Shown: piece after piece, positions 7,525 through 14,993 of the stretch
Position numbering within the stretch: position 1 is the first letter of the stretch
How the letters are laid out: each line of letters opens with the position of its first letter
Origin: Chlamydiota bacterium
Lineage (GTDB): Bacteria; Chlamydiota; Chlamydiia; Chlamydiales; VGMA01
Assembly: GCA_016866575.1 (NCBI GenBank)
Contig: VGMA01000007.1
Span: 1-26,018, forward strand
Direction: 5' to 3'
DNA length: 26,018 nucleotides
Translations under genes and position numbers: made by a program
Notes under the pieces: model-generated
What the model saw: the letters and a program-made list of their open reading frames with translations, nothing else
Databases searched by the model: none
What the model was told of the DNA's origin: nothing

Positions 7525-8838
7525 TCACAAAGAAATGTTTCCTACCAAGGTTTCGTGGTTGAAGCTGTGTAAATGAACTTTTTGAATGGAGCCGACTAGA
7601 GAATCAGGCCCGTCAAAGATCACTTTTTTCCAGCAGCTCGTGCGCCCTTTAAGCTGGCCGTTTCTGTTTCTTTTTTCAACAAGAACTTCTCTTGTTGTAC
7701 CCAATAAGCCAACATACTGCTCAGCAACTTGACGTTTATGTAAATCGGATAATCGATGTAGCCTATCTAATTTTACTTCTTCAGGGATGTCATCTTTCCA
7801 ACGTAAAGCAGGAGTTCCTTGTCTTGGACTGTAGGTAAAGATGAATGCAACAGAGTACTTGATATCTTCAAAAACTTTGTAAGTTTCTAAAAATTCTTCT
7901 TCTGTTTCTGTAGGGAATCCTACAATGATATCGGTTCCTAAAGCCGCATTTGGAACAATGCTCTTGAGTTGGTGCACTTTTTCTAGATATTCTTCTTTTG
8001 AGTAAATGCGGTGCATTTTTCTTAGTATTCTAGAAGATCCCGCTTGGATAGGGAAGTGAACGAATTCACAAACTGAAGGAAGGTCGCGGATCGCATACAT
8101 AAGATCCAAAGTGATATCGATAGGGTGTGAAGTCAAGAAGCGGATTCTCTCGATCCCTTCAATTTTGTCGAGTTGATAGAGAAGATCGTGGAATAGACAA
8201 TTCCATTCTGGCTTGTCTTTTCCGTAACTATTGACGTTTTGCCCAAGTAAAGTAATTTCTTTGTAGCCTTCAGCGGCGAGCTTACGTACTTCCTCAATAA
8301 TATCTTGAGGAGGTCTTGAAACTTCAGGCCCTCTTGTGTAAGGTACTACGCAATAAGTGCAAAATTTATCGCACCCTCTAATAATAGATACATAGGCTTT
8401 AACTTTACTGTCTCTTTTGGCAACCAGATAGTCAAGATTTTCTTCGAATTGCTTGTCTACACGGATGCTGGGACGTCCGCTTTGAATATAGTCATTGAGG
8501 ACTTCGTCAAGATCAGTAATGTTATTGGTGCCTAAGACAAAATCTACGTGAGGGAGCTTGCGAAATATTCCCTCTTTTTTTGCCATGGCCATACAGCCTG
8601 TAACCCCAATAATAGGGCGACGCTTACGGACTCTGCCGAGCTGGCCGATTTTTCCCATCACCTTTCTTTCTGCTAAATCACGTATAGAACAGGTGTTAAA
8701 AATGAGCAAGTCAGCGCCGTTTTCATCTTCAACGCGCTCTAGGCCTCGTTTAGTTAATTGGCCGACCATAATGTCGCTGTCGAGTTCGTTCATCTGACAG
8801 CCGTAGGTCTTAATAAAAAAAGTTTTTGGTTCTTCCAT
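7525..8838 (-). CDS. miaB: tRNA-2-methylthio-N6-dimethylallyladenosine synthase MiaB
   Basis: This radical-SAM methylthiotransferase converts i6A37 to ms2i6A37 in tRNAs reading UNN codons. From the ATG at 8838 it is 437 residues. The UPF0004 domain has the three auxiliary-cluster cysteines Cys14 (TYGCQMN), Cys50 (NTCSIRD) and Cys82 (TGCMA). The radical-SAM cluster motif CDKFCTYC supplies Cys156, Cys160 and Cys163, and the last 65 or so residues form a TRAM RNA-binding domain. The frame stays open upstream to a TTG at 8874, which would add 12 residues of hydrophobic sequence (NIRVKIIII...). I prefer ATG8838 because family members start only a few residues before the KTYGCQMN motif, although neither start has a good ribosome-binding site. 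It is divergent from rplM. Confidence 0.95.
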   Translation of the reverse strand: MEEPKTFFIKTYGCQMNELDSDIMVGQLTKRGLERVEDENGADLLIFNTCSIRDLAERKVMGKIGQLGRVRKRRPIIGVTGCMAMAKKEGIFRKLPHVDFVLGTNNITDLDEVLNDYIQSGRPSIRVDKQFEENLDYLVAKRDSKVKAYVSIIRGCDKFCTYCVVPYTRGPEVSRPPQDIIEEVRKLAAEGYKEITLLGQNVNSYGKDKPEWNCLFHDLLYQLDKIEGIERIRFLTSHPIDITLDLMYAIRDLPSVCEFVHFPIQAGSSRILRKMHRIYSKEEYLEKVHQLKSIVPNAALGTDIIVGFPTETEEEFLETYKVFEDIKYSVAFIFTYSPRQGTPALRWKDDIPEEVKLDRLHRLSDLHKRQVAEQYVGLLGTTREVLVEKRNRNGQLKGRTSCWKKVIFDGPDSLVGSIQKVHLHSFNHETLVGNISL

Positions 8839-8913
8839 GCGTGAAATAATAATGATTTTTACTCTTATATTCAATCATAAAAAGTTGTAACATGGGTTTG
8901 GGCGAAAAATTCC

Positions 8914-8942
8914 TTGGCAAAAAAGGAAAAGAAGGTTACGAT
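8914..8942 (+). promoter_or_regulatory. Predicted sigma70-type promoter of rplM-rpsI
   Basis: TTGGCA (8914-8919, 5 of 6 matches to TTGACA) and TACGAT (8937-8942, 4 of 6) are 17 nt apart. The expected start near 8949 leaves a leader of about 17 nt that contains AAAAGGAA before the rplM ATG. Confidence 0.5.
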
Positions 8943-8965
8943 TTTCGCTCAAAAGGAACAGACAC

Positions 8966-9412
8966 ATGAGCACACAGTATTCACAAAAGACTAAATGGGT
9001 CAACAAAGGGGAAAGACAGCGCCAGTGGCTCGTTTTCGACGCTACAGGAAAAACACTTGGACGTCTCTCTTCTGAGATTGCAAAAATACTTCGTGGTAAG
9101 CACACTCCACTTTTTACACCGAATATCGATATGGGTGACGGCGTTATCGTAGTTAATGCTGAAAAAATTGTTGTCACCGGAGATAAGGAAAACAAAAAAG
9201 AGTACCGCCACCACACAGGTCACATGGGAGGTCTTCGCCGCATTCCTTATAGCGTTATGATGGAAAGACACCCTGAAAGAATCATCGAAAAAGCTGTTTG
9301 GGGCATGCTCCCACACAACAAGCTTGGCCGTCAGCAAATCAAAAGGCTCAAGGTATTCGCAGGTAAAGAGCACCACCTAGAGGCACAACAACCTGTAACG
9401 ATGAATATTTAA
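8966..9412 (+). CDS. rplM: 50S ribosomal protein L13
   Basis: L13 binds 23S rRNA early in assembly of the large subunit. The 148-residue product has the family's features: WLVFDATGKTLGRLSSEIA near the N-terminus, the central GDGVIVVNAEKI strand, then YRHHTGHMGGLR and the conserved VWGMLPHNKLGR. A ribosome-binding site AAAAGGAA lies about 8 nt before the ATG. It is followed 18 bp later by rpsI, the usual bacterial partner, and both probably lie on one transcript running from the promoter at 8914 to the terminator at 9858. Confidence 0.97.
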   Translation: MSTQYSQKTKWVNKGERQRQWLVFDATGKTLGRLSSEIAKILRGKHTPLFTPNIDMGDGVIVVNAEKIVVTGDKENKKEYRHHTGHMGGLRRIPYSVMMERHPERIIEKAVWGMLPHNKLGRQQIKRLKVFAGKEHHLEAQQPVTMNI

Positions 9413-9430
9413 TTTTAGGAAAAAATTGAA

Positions 9431-9826
9431 ATGAAAAAAATCGAAGAATCAGTAGGAACAGGTCGTAGAAAAACAGCTGTAGCAGCAGTACGCATTCGCG
9501 ACGGAAAAGGAAGCATCGAAATCAACGGTAAAAAACTCGCCGAATACTTCCCTTTAAAGCTCACTCAGGACTACATCCTTGCTCCTCTAAAAAAAGTAGA
9601 AGCATTAGCTCGCTATGATGTTCAAGTTACTGTAAAAGGTGGCGGAATCCAAGGGCAAGCAGGTGCTGTTCGTCACGGACTCGCACGTAGTCTTGTAAAA
9701 GACAATGAAGAGAGAAGAGGGTCTCTAAAAGAAGAGGGATTCCTTACTCGTGATGCTAGAGAAAAAGAGCGTAAGAAATACGGTCATAAAAAAGCACGTA
9801 AGGGCTTCCAGTTCTCTAAGAGATAA
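9431..9826 (+). CDS. rpsI: 30S ribosomal protein S9
   Basis: S9 is a small-subunit head protein whose C-terminal tail reaches the P-site tRNA. The 131-residue protein begins with the family's GTGRRKTAVAAVRI motif, contains VKGGGIQGQAGAVRHGLAR (about 73-91), and ends with the basic tail KKARKGFQFSKR, where the terminal Lys-Arg contacts tRNA. TTAGGA 10 nt before the ATG serves as ribosome-binding site. It is the second gene of the rplM-rpsI pair and is followed 31 bp downstream by a strong intrinsic terminator. Confidence 0.97.
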   Translation: MKKIEESVGTGRRKTAVAAVRIRDGKGSIEINGKKLAEYFPLKLTQDYILAPLKKVEALARYDVQVTVKGGGIQGQAGAVRHGLARSLVKDNEERRGSLKEEGFLTRDAREKERKKYGHKKARKGFQFSKR

Positions 9827-9857
9827 AGCTACTTTTACTCTGATATTCATCATTTTA

Positions 9858-9885
9858 GACCCACAAATTTGTGGGTCTTTTTTTT
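9858..9885 (+). terminator. Intrinsic terminator of rplM-rpsI
   Basis: A perfect 20-nt palindrome (GACCCAC, central AAATTT, GTGGGTC; 9858-9877) is followed by eight T residues (9878-9885). Its position 31 bp after the rpsI stop fits the end of the ribosomal protein transcript. Confidence 0.9.
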
Positions 9886-9968
9886 GCAAAAATTCAATTA
9901 CCCTTCGGGTTGTCCTCCCACCTTCAAAAAATCGCAGCTTGTATATAAGTGTTTTAGGGTTAACACCC

Positions 9969-10013
9969 TCATCAGTTAATAGTGAAGCTCTTGATAAAAT
10001 CTAGAACTGATGA
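9969..10013. repeat. 9-bp inverted repeat upstream of the repeat-protein gene
   Basis: TCATCAGTT (9969-9977) and AACTGATGA (10005-10013) are perfect inverted copies separated by 27 nt. They end 7 nt before the AGGAGG ribosome-binding site of the gene at 10032. This could be an operator or a leader hairpin; no function is shown. Confidence 0.4.
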
Positions 10014-10031
10014 CATAACTAGGAGGTTATT

Positions 10032-10688
10032 ATGTCTAAGAAAACATCTTTCAGTAAGGTAATGAAAAAAATTAAGAAGGTTTTTTCTTCTAAAAAGTCT
10101 AGAGGTGACAAGAGAAGTGGTCAAGTACTTCCTTATGAGCCTAACTATGTGATGGAGTTAGAAAATCTTATTCAAACAATTGAGGCATTAGCTGAGAAAA
10201 CGCCTTTTGTACCAAACAAGCAGATGATGCTAGAACAGCTCATTGAGGCATTAGCTGAGAAAACGCCTTTTGTACCAAACAAGCAGATGATGCTAGAACA
10301 GCTCATTGAGGCATTAGCTAAGAAAACGCCTTTTGTACCAAACAAACAGATGATGCTAGAACAGCTCATTGAGGCATTAGCTGAGAAAACGCCTTTTGTA
10401 CCAAACAAGCAGATGATGCTAGAACAGCTCATTGAGGCATTGGCTGAGCGTAAGCAGTGTGCTAATGAATGCGAAGGTGCTACTTCAGGTTGCAAAATTA
10501 AGCATTGCAGAAAGCACCATAATTCAATGATTGGCAAACTTATTCAAAAAATCGAAGATCAGGGCGCTGATAAGCGATTAGATGATATCAAAGCTTGTGT
10601 TAAGTGCTATCAAGTTAGTACAGATCAAACACAGCTAAGTTGTAATAAAGTATGTAAAGCTGCGTATTCTAGAAGAATCAAAAATTAA
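10032..10688 (+). CDS. Orphan tandem-repeat protein with Cys-rich C-terminus
   Basis: I do not recognise this 218-residue protein. It has three parts. A strongly basic N-terminus (residues 1-30) has seven Lys in its first 19 residues. Four 21-residue repeats (50-133) with consensus IEALAEKTPFVPNKQ plus MMLEQL are followed by a broken fifth copy. A C-terminal region carries eight Cys (143, 147, 154, 159, 189, 192, 204, 208) arranged as CX3C, CX4C-X2-HH, CX2C and CX3C, which could bind zinc or form disulfides. There is no signal peptide or membrane segment. Translation should be efficient, since AGGAGG lies 5 nt before the ATG. It is flanked by terminators, so it is probably a single-gene unit. 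A secreted effector is possible because repeats and a basic N-terminus are common in such proteins, but nothing here proves it. Confidence 0.75.
   Translation: MSKKTSFSKVMKKIKKVFSSKKSRGDKRSGQVLPYEPNYVMELENLIQTIEALAEKTPFVPNKQMMLEQLIEALAEKTPFVPNKQMMLEQLIEALAKKTPFVPNKQMMLEQLIEALAEKTPFVPNKQMMLEQLIEALAERKQCANECEGATSGCKIKHCRKHHNSMIGKLIQKIEDQGADKRLDDIKACVKCYQVSTDQTQLSCNKVCKAAYSRRIKN
10179..10448 (+). repeat. 63-bp in-frame tandem repeat, 4 copies plus a partial fifth
   Basis: Units are 10179-10241, 10242-10304, 10305-10367 and 10368-10430, with an 18-nt start of a fifth copy (10431-10448). Units 1, 2 and 4 are identical in DNA. Unit 3 differs at two bases, one changing Glu to Lys and one silent. 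Near-perfect DNA identity, including silent positions, points to recent expansion or homogenisation, and copy number may vary between strains. Confidence 0.95.
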
Positions 10689-10710
10689 TTTTATCCGTTG
10701 TGATTGAAGG

Positions 10711-10736
10711 GATTGGGCCTAATAGGCCCAATCTTT
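10711..10736 (+). terminator. Probable terminator after the repeat-protein gene
   Basis: A GC-containing stem, GATTGGGCCTA (10711-10721) with TAGGCCCAATC (10723-10733), is followed by only TTTAT. The stem is strong and the T-run weak. It sits between convergent genes; the minus-strand side lacks a T-run, so it best serves the plus-strand gene. Confidence 0.6.
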
Positions 10737-10752
10737 ATGCATTAAAAAGAAT

Positions 10753-12258
10753 CTAATGAATTGGATATTTTGTCTCTAGATAACAAAGATAATCATCAGC
10801 ACTGAAAGGTTTTCCTGTAGCTTTTTCAATCAGCTCAAGTGGGTGGTAGAGCCTGCCTTTAGAATGGACATGATCTTTAAGCCAGTCGCGGATAAATAGA
10901 AAATCGCCACAAGCGATTCTTTTTTCCATGTCAGGGAAACATTCTTGAAGGCGATTCCAAAGTGATGCTGCATACATGGATCCGAGGCTATATGAGGGGA
11001 AATAACCAAAATAGCCCATGGACCAGTGGATATCTTGCAGCACACCTTCAGCGTCATGTGATGGAAATACCCCTAGGTAATCTTCCATTTTTTCCTTCCA
11101 AAGTCTTGGAAGGTCTTTGACTTCGATCGATCCTTCAAGGAGCCCTTTTTCTAATTCATAGCGTAGGATGATATGCAAACTATAGGTAACTTCGTCAGCA
11201 AAAATACGTATCAGGCTGGGTTTAACTTGATTGATTGCTAAATAAAAAGCTTTCCAGTCAATTTTTTTGAAAACCTTAGGGAACGCGAGTTCTAGTTCTT
11301 TAGCGTAGTGCTGCCAAAAAGGGGCACTTTGTCCAATATATACTTCCCATAGGCGAGATTGACTTTCATGAATTCCGTGGGAAGCTGGCTCTCCTAAAGG
11401 ATTGCCAAATTCTTCTTTAGGAAGTTGGAGTTGATATAGAGCATGTCCTGCTTCGTGGATCACGGCAGACACTGTATCGATCATTGAATTCGGATGGTAT
11501 TTCGTTGTGATTCTGACATCTTGCGGCCCAAAAGCTAAGCAAAAAGGATGCTCAGTGAGATCTAAACGGCATGTATCGGGGCTAATACCCATATCTTTCA
11601 TGATTTTATGGCTAAAAGCTATTTGCCCTTCGTAAGAGATTTCTGCAGATAGAAAGTCAGAAGGGACTTTGGGATCATTTGAACGCTTTTTTACTAAAGT
11701 GATTAGACGTTCTTTTAGATCGGCAAACAAAGTGTCGAGAATCTTTGTTGTGATATTAGGCTCATAAAGATCCAAGAGTGCGTCGTAGGGGTGATCTTGG
11801 TAGCCTAGAAATTTTGCTTTTTCTCTTGTGAGGCGCACAATTTCTTCGAGATGGGGAGCGAATAAGGAGAAATTACGCTTCTGTTTGGCTTCTTTCCATA
11901 CATGGAGTGCTTCAGTTGTCACCTTCTTGAAGTGTTTGACAAATTCTGTTGGCAATCGAGATTCTTGTAGATAATCCCTATAGACCTCTCTTAGTATAGC
12001 GTTTTCTTCTTGGGAAAATTCTTTCTTCAAAGTTCCATTAGATAGATGCATGTATTTACTAAGTATGCTCTGAAGTTTAGGGCTTGTAGCTTCATTGTGG
12101 ATGAGCTCAGAGATCAAAGCCTGCTGCTCAGCTCGAATAGAGATCCCTTCTTTAGGCATGTAAGTCTCTTGATCCCAATCGAGAATGTAGGAGATGGATT
12201 GTAATAAGGACTTAGGCCGTATCAGATCGAGAAGATCTTGTATTTCTCTTTTGTGCAT
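10753..12258 (-). CDS. M32-family metallocarboxypeptidase (carboxypeptidase Taq type)
   Basis: This cytoplasmic zinc peptidase removes C-terminal residues from peptides. At 501 residues it has the usual M32 length. The zinc motif HEAGH (268-272, in AVIHEAGHALY) is intact, and the third ligand Glu298 sits in the family signature HESQSRLWE (297-305). Other family marks are LDWDQETYMP (26-35) and HPFCLAFGPQDVRITTKY (237-254). AAGGA about 9 nt before ATG12258 supports the start, which overlaps the upstream PAP2 gene by 47 nt. It is therefore probably the last gene of the lptF-lptG-PAP2-M32 run. Such enzymes may help recycle host-derived or proteasomal peptides, but the link to LPS export genes may be one of transcription only. 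Confidence 0.93.
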   Translation of the reverse strand: MHKREIQDLLDLIRPKSLLQSISYILDWDQETYMPKEGISIRAEQQALISELIHNEATSPKLQSILSKYMHLSNGTLKKEFSQEENAILREVYRDYLQESRLPTEFVKHFKKVTTEALHVWKEAKQKRNFSLFAPHLEEIVRLTREKAKFLGYQDHPYDALLDLYEPNITTKILDTLFADLKERLITLVKKRSNDPKVPSDFLSAEISYEGQIAFSHKIMKDMGISPDTCRLDLTEHPFCLAFGPQDVRITTKYHPNSMIDTVSAVIHEAGHALYQLQLPKEEFGNPLGEPASHGIHESQSRLWEVYIGQSAPFWQHYAKELELAFPKVFKKIDWKAFYLAINQVKPSLIRIFADEVTYSLHIILRYELEKGLLEGSIEVKDLPRLWKEKMEDYLGVFPSHDAEGVLQDIHWSMGYFGYFPSYSLGSMYAASLWNRLQECFPDMEKRIACGDFLFIRDWLKDHVHSKGRLYHPLELIEKATGKPFSADDYLCYLETKYPIH

Positions 12259-12937
12259 ATGATTCGATCCTTTGTGTTATCAAGGGGAAAATGGGTGTGC
12301 AAAATATCCAGCTTGCAGGAATCATTGTCATCAAAAAGCTGCCAAGTAGCACATCAGAGAGCCAGTGAGCTCCTGACACAAGTCTAGGCATAATCAGAAG
12401 AGGTATAGTTAGGATAGTAGCAGCTATTGTCCAGCGCCGATTGGTTGCAAATCCCATGATCGATAAGAATAAAAATGCAGTAATAGCATGTCCGGCAGGA
12501 TAGCTTCTTTTAGCGGCCCACTTAGCTTTGAGCCATGGTACTACATCGCGTAAAATAATCCCTTCAAGTTCAAAAGTAGGGCTCTTCTTTTGGATGTAAA
12601 GATAGCGATTGAAAAAGAAGTGGTCGAAGAAAAATAAAAGCATCATAAGACCAAAAGCGGTACTTACTTTGATTGCTCTATTAGCACGTAATTCTTTAGG
12701 TGAGCATAAGATGTAGCTTGCAAGAAAAGCAATAACAATGACATCAAACACCCAGTTGTGCGTTTTGGTGTTGCAAAAAGCCCAAAATACTTGGATGTAA
12801 TAGTTATTTGTGATCAGCGAGTTGAAAAAATAAAACGCATTTGTATCTAAAGCTTTCCAAAATGTGGGAAAAAGAGCTGATACCCCTAAGAGGAGCGAGA
12901 AAAGATGGATAATGAGAAGAGTTTTCTTTCGCCACAT
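12212..12937 (-). CDS. PAP2-family membrane phosphatase
   Basis: This is a 241-residue inner-membrane protein with about five or six hydrophobic segments. The acid phosphatase motifs are present in order: a K...KR segment leading into YPAGHA (motif 2, PxGH form, about residues 146-151), then RLVSGAHWLSDVLLG (motif 3, R...H...D, about 185-199). Motif 1 is slightly atypical, with KAKWAAKRSYP in place of KxxxxxxRP. Enzymes of this family dephosphorylate lipid phosphates, including undecaprenyl pyrophosphate, phosphatidylglycerol phosphate and lipid A (LpxE). Location directly behind lptF and lptG, overlapping lptG by about 52 nt and the M32 gene by 47 nt, makes a lipid A or polyprenyl phosphate substrate attractive, but this is inference. 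No strong ribosome-binding site is seen, so coupling with lptG is likely. Confidence 0.85.
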   Translation of the reverse strand: MWRKKTLLIIHLFSLLLGVSALFPTFWKALDTNAFYFFNSLITNNYYIQVFWAFCNTKTHNWVFDVIVIAFLASYILCSPKELRANRAIKVSTAFGLMMLLFFFDHFFFNRYLYIQKKSPTFELEGIILRDVVPWLKAKWAAKRSYPAGHAITAFLFLSIMGFATNRRWTIAATILTIPLLIMPRLVSGAHWLSDVLLGSFLMTMIPASWIFCTPIFPLITQRIESYAQKRNTRSSRSDTA

Positions 12938-13920
12938 ATATTTAGACTCACTAGTAATAAACTCAAAGGAAATGCAACGATCGCAAAAGGTGGTAACAAC
13001 TCACTTTGAGCTAAAATGATGCTAACCCTGATTATGAAGTAAGAAAGAATAAAAACAAATAGAGAAATCCCATAAATCCTCAGTGAGGGCATTACCTTGT
13101 AGTACTTTGTGGTTAAAGGAAGAATCAGAAAACAAAGTAAAAGGGGTAAAGTGATCATCAGCCATTTGTTATAAAGCTGAATCTGAATTTTATGGATATC
13201 AAGAGGAATCGTCGTAGGTTTATCAAGTAGTTTGGAGAGTTTTTTTAGGCTGAAATTGATATATAGATCGGAGTTAGGAATCATTTCCGCTTCTGAAAGA
13301 TCGATATAACTACTTTCTAGTGAAGAAGCATATTCAATTTTATCATTCTTGTTGATAAAACAATCAATTCCTTTTGCAAGATAAGGGGGTGATTTTTCAA
13401 GAGACTGTATATGCCAAATTTCCTCTTCCGACTTGATCAAAAAAAGATCTTTTAAAACTTCTTGATTGCTCAGCGTGCCATTGAAAAATAAAGAAGCGTT
13501 ATCAGGAAGAATCACACGAACAATCCGAGGAGATTTAGCGCAGTTTTTTTGCAAAACCTTTGCAGCCTTTGGATACCAATATTGAAAGTTGAGGATATTT
13601 AGGCACGTAAGTAGTCCAGCAAAAACAAAAATCATTCTTGTGATTTTGAGTAAAGGAGTGCCTGCAATTTGCAAAGAAGCGAGCTCAAAATTGCTGTTTG
13701 CTTCTAGAAGGGTACGAATCAAAGCTAAGGCAAAGGCGATCGATATCAAAAACTCAGCTTGTAAGGAGTAAGTGGACCCATAGTGCAGCAGCATCGATCG
13801 ATTCGGTAGAGATTTCATCATCGTCATATCAAAGACGGTAAAGAAAAATAGTAGGGAGAAAAAGATATAGATAAAGTTTTTGAAAAGTCTTTTGAATAAG
13901 AGTCTGTCAAAGATTGTCAT
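12886..13920 (-). CDS. lptG: LPS export ABC transporter permease, LptG-like (YjgP/YjgQ family)
   Basis: It is one of two related permeases that, with the LptB ATPase, extract LPS from the inner membrane. The 344-residue protein has the family plan: N-terminal transmembrane segments (about 13-30 and 50-75), a conserved segment near residues 78-100 (ASLQIAGTPLLKI, the coupling helix that contacts LptB), a periplasmic middle domain (about 125-255), and three C-terminal membrane helices. Its start overlaps the stop of the upstream paralogue by 4 nt (ATGA), the arrangement of lptF-lptG in other Gram-negatives. I call it LptG because it is the second of the pair; sequence alone separates the paralogues poorly. 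Its 3' end overlaps the PAP2 start. Confidence 0.85.
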   Translation of the reverse strand: MTIFDRLLFKRLFKNFIYIFFSLLFFFTVFDMTMMKSLPNRSMLLHYGSTYSLQAEFLISIAFALALIRTLLEANSNFELASLQIAGTPLLKITRMIFVFAGLLTCLNILNFQYWYPKAAKVLQKNCAKSPRIVRVILPDNASLFFNGTLSNQEVLKDLFLIKSEEEIWHIQSLEKSPPYLAKGIDCFINKNDKIEYASSLESSYIDLSEAEMIPNSDLYINFSLKKLSKLLDKPTTIPLDIHKIQIQLYNKWLMITLPLLLCFLILPLTTKYYKVMPSLRIYGISLFVFILSYFIIRVSIILAQSELLPPFAIVAFPLSLLLVSLNICGERKLFSLSIFSRSS

Positions 13921-14993
13921 ACTTTTCCTCTTTCTAAAAAGGATCGATAGATAGCTGCTAGGGGAATAAAGATTGCCGAAGGGACAATAGAGGCAAGAAT
14001 AGCTACATTAGGAGAAACCCTAAAAGTTCTCGCAGCGATGATGCCTACAATAGAGACTACGCAAGAAATAGCTAGAAGTGCAATCCGCACCTTTTGGTTG
14101 CTTTCAAGTGAGCGTAGAGAAAAAATTGCCCCGGTAAAGGTCAAGGAAAAAGGAAGTATGATAAAACCTAAGCGTACAAAAATATCAGAAAGGAAAAAGG
14201 GGTTTTTGTAGGTGTTAAAAGAATTGAATAACTCTTTAAAGGTTAAAACGCCGTAGTTTTTGGCGCTGTAATAAAGCGTGGGGGAGGGTAAAAAAAACGA
14301 TAACGGGATCTTTTGACTAAATACGTTTTCTATTACCAATGTAGGCATTTTGCCATCTTCTTGAGCAATCGTAGAAATCAAAGAGCTCTCTTTAATAGAT
14401 ACAGATTCATCGTAAGAAATAGATTTAGCAGTTAAAAGATGTAGAAATTCTGTATGTGGATCAGGAATCAGTAGAAACAGGTTTTTAGCAAATTTCTTGC
14501 TTTTGTCCATCTCCATATGGACAAAAGAGTGACGCAATAGTGGAGCTTTACCCTTTTTCAAGGTGACAAGTGGATTGATTTTTGTCTCATCGTGGAGAAG
14601 TGCATAAGATTGCATTCTCGCTAAAGGGACAAGATCTGACAAAAGCAAGAGGTTAATAAAAGAAAAAAAGAGCCCCATGAAGTAAAGAGGAGCAAGGATT
14701 TCTTGGATGCTAAGCCCGCAAGCTCTTAAAGTGGATAGCATATTTGAGCGCCAAAGCTTGTGAACGACTAGACATACTGACAAAAAACAGCTGATACTGA
14801 TCGCCATGGGAAGAAGTAAAGGAATCTGAAGCATCAAAAATAGCACTAATGTCTTTGCCGATATACCGATAGCGACTAATTTAGCAAACATATCAGATTT
14901 AAGGGTCAACAGCGCAAGTGTTGTAAACGTAAGAATAAAAAGGAGTCTTACCGAAAATTCTCGGATCTGGTAGCGCCACAAAATATTCATCAT
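13917..14993 (-). CDS. lptF: LPS export ABC transporter permease, LptF-like (YjgP/YjgQ family)
   Basis: This 358-residue paralogue of the next gene is predicted to pair with LptG and LptB in moving LPS to the periplasmic Lpt bridge. Membrane segments lie at about 14-34, 46-75 and 98-118; the conserved MLSTLRACGLSIQEILAP (about 84-101) is the coupling-helix region facing LptB. A periplasmic domain follows (about 130-255), then three C-terminal helices. Two Met codons open the frame (14993 and 14990). The start codon overlaps that of the divergent tilS, so the promoter must lie inside tilS. It is the first gene of the four-gene overlapping minus-strand run. Assignment as LptF rests on gene order. 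Confidence 0.85.
   Translation of the reverse strand: MMNILWRYQIREFSVRLLFILTFTTLALLTLKSDMFAKLVAIGISAKTLVLFLMLQIPLLLPMAISISCFLSVCLVVHKLWRSNMLSTLRACGLSIQEILAPLYFMGLFFSFINLLLLSDLVPLARMQSYALLHDETKINPLVTLKKGKAPLLRHSFVHMEMDKSKKFAKNLFLLIPDPHTEFLHLLTAKSISYDESVSIKESSLISTIAQEDGKMPTLVIENVFSQKIPLSFFLPSPTLYYSAKNYGVLTFKELFNSFNTYKNPFFLSDIFVRLGFIILPFSLTFTGAIFSLRSLESNQKVRIALLAISCVVSIVGIIAARTFRVSPNVAILASIVPSAIFIPLAAIYRSFLERGKV

Noticed and set aside
8839..8874. N-terminal extension of miaB to the TTG at 8874
   Set aside because: It adds a 12-residue hydrophobic stretch not typical of MiaB and begins at TTG without a ribosome-binding site; ATG8838 fits the family start.
8981..9376. Minus-strand open frame opposite rplM
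   Set aside because: rplM is certain on the plus strand. The opposite frame resembles no family and has no start signal.
9898..9912. Small ACCC-TTC-GGGT hairpin after the rpsI terminator
   Set aside because: A four-pair stem without further structure is expected by chance and is not needed after the strong terminator just before it.
9991..10019. TTGATA-17-CATAAC as promoter of the repeat-protein gene
   Set aside because: Transcription would begin at or inside the AGGAGG ribosome-binding site, leaving no usable leader.
10179..10448. Regular repeats considered as a CRISPR array
   Set aside because: Units are contiguous with no unique spacers and keep one reading frame, so this is a protein-coding tandem repeat.
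10172..10537. Open frame of 121 codons on the minus strand across the repeat array
   Set aside because: It is the mirror of the 63-bp repeats, whose period is a multiple of three, so every frame without a stop in one unit stays open. It has no ribosome-binding site and lies opposite a well-supported gene.
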